64,000 nucleotides of DNA from the NCBI GenBank assembly GCA_013398955.1, contig VWPU01008489.1:124001-188000 (forward strand), read 5' to 3'. Below the pieces are notes generated by a model, which made no database searches, had not been told where the DNA came from, and saw only the letters and a program-made list of their open reading frames with translations. Below, one piece after another: positions 62,661 to 64,000 of the stretch. Each line of letters begins with the position of its first letter. The first letter of the stretch is position 1. Origin of the DNA: Callaeas wilsoni. Its lineage: Eukaryota > Chordata > Aves > Passeriformes > Callaeidae. Both the position numbers and the translations under genes were made by a program.

Positions 62661-64000
62661 GCAATGACAAGGCCAGCAGGCCCTCACGGGGTGAACAAAG
62701 TCTCAAAATGCCTGTAAGTTTTGGGAGGCAAAGGTCATAGGAGCAATATTGGGCCACTCCAAGCCTATGTCATAAACTGTCAATAAAGAGCTCTTGTGTA
62801 GGGCAGGCCTCATGTTTTCTCTGCCTATGTTTGTTTTTCCCCAGCACCCCATCAATTCACAGTGCAGGGTTAATAAAAATCCACACAAGTCTCAAGGTGT
62901 TTCCTTTAAACTTCTTTGGAGGTTGTGTGGATAGACAATAACACACATCTGACTTCATGCTCAGACCTCTAGTGGTCCGTGCTCTTTTTGCAGTGCTTTT
63001 TAGCACACATTGCACATATCTGGCACGATTAAACTGTAGGGCTGCGTTTTTTAATGAAGTTTATCTGGACCAAAATTTTGCCTGTAACATAAATTGTAGG
63101 AATCTGTCACAAAAAGAAGACCTGAATCTTCTTGGTCACACTGCCAGCATATCTACTCAAATCTATCATTGCATGACACAGACTAAACCCCAGGTCTGGT
63201 AAAAGAGAAGATGGAGCTCTTCTGTCTGATCTTCCTGGACCTCAATTCATTTTTATTCAACTTTTTAAAAGGTTATCTATGACCTATAATCTCATTTTGC
63301 CTTCTTAAACATCTTTGGGCTGTCTTCAGATTCCACAACATTTTACAAAATTGTATTTGGGTTGAAAATTCATATTAATAGCAAGGTTGAAAGAAGAAAA
63401 GACTAATACCTTGGAATCACGGCAGCTATTAATCAAGTTTAGTTGCCATCCTGTCTGCTTAAAAGATAGCTGATTTACCTACACTGCATTGCACAGTGAA
63501 AGAGTATTATATGGAAAATACCAGAAAGAGACAATTATTTTAGCAGGTGCACACTGATTTGTGGTTAAGCTAATTCCCAATGTAATGAGATAAGTTCTCA
63601 TATTTTGTTTGGTTTTTTCTCATAACAATCTGAAAAAAGATACTCTTTTACAAGTCAGTTTTACCAAAGATTTCTGTGACCATAAAAAAATTCTGTACAT
63701 AAATGACAGAAAACCAGATTGATGCTGTTCAAATGTGGCTAGATTTTGCAACCCACTACACTGAGATACAGATAGAACCACTGAAAGTTATTTGATCAGT
63801 TGTCTGTCATCTCCAAAGGCTCTGTGATGTTCTATCTCCAGTTGTAGAAATTTAAAAGGTCAAATGATTATTTTAAAGAAAAAGCAACTAAAGCAGAGTG
63901 TCAGGAAGTGAGATAAAGAAAATCCTTTTATGTTTGAAAATATAGCCTTATCTTAAAGTTTATTTTTCATGTAAAAATAAGGCCAAATCTGAAAAGAATA
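62661..64000. other. AT-rich non-coding sequence
   Basis: No gene or transposon was recognised. The 81-codon plus-strand frame at 62957-63202 is unrecognised and lacks supporting splice signals. The window ends in plain AT-rich DNA. Confidence 0.55.

Noticed and set aside
1..64000. CRISPR array, operon, prophage or other prokaryotic system
   Set aside because: There are no regularly spaced repeats, no tightly packed long reading frames and no bacterial-type signals. The sequence is vertebrate in character.

Overview
The window looks like 64 kb of non-coding vertebrate DNA, most probably from a bird. It is AT-rich and poor in CpG, has long stretches free of recognisable repeats, and carries the 3' end of a CR1 LINE that resembles avian CR1 subfamilies. 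There is no bacterial-type gene packing, operon, ribosome-binding-site pattern or phage module. I found no protein-coding gene. The longest open frames are about 60 to 118 codons and are scattered over both strands. None shows a domain I recognise or a convincing exon structure, and they look like chance frames. The window is therefore either intergenic 'gene desert' or the inside of a very large intron; the sequence alone does not decide which.

Layout. From 1 to 15 kb the sequence is AT-rich, with a small 13-bp minisatellite (6.45 kb), a clear CR1 3' fragment (10.63-10.78 kb) and an older CR1/L3-like 3' fragment (13.47-13.62 kb). From 15 to 30 kb it holds several repeat-free blocks that look like constrained regulatory DNA (about 15.0, 16.9, 21.7-22.3, 26.2-26.6 and 28.9-29.2 kb), a (TTTTG)n-like tract (22.8 kb), an exact 23-bp tandem duplication (27.4 kb) and a 15-copy TTTC microsatellite (27.6 kb). 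From 30 to 43 kb it is mostly plain AT-rich sequence, with a more complex block at 37.1-38.1 kb. From 43 to 54 kb it has a one-ended hAT-like terminus (42.97 kb), polypyrimidine tracts, the best regulatory candidate (45.48-46.02 kb, with a local CpG excess), a second block at 46.5-47.0 kb, an old CR1 fragment on the minus strand (51.8 kb) and a small, isolated CpG-dense patch (53.4-53.5 kb). From 54 to 64 kb it has a tRNA-like sequence with near-consensus A and B boxes (56.5 kb), a possible MIR/CORE-SINE remnant (62.6 kb) and simple A-rich repeats.

How it fits together. If the low-repeat blocks are conserved non-coding elements, the window would be a regulatory landscape serving a gene outside it. 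That is an inference from base composition and the absence of repeats; no alignment could be run. I saw no sign of a previously undescribed molecular system. The most useful leads are the tRNA-like locus, the CpG-enriched block at 45.5 kb and the CpG patch at 53.4 kb.
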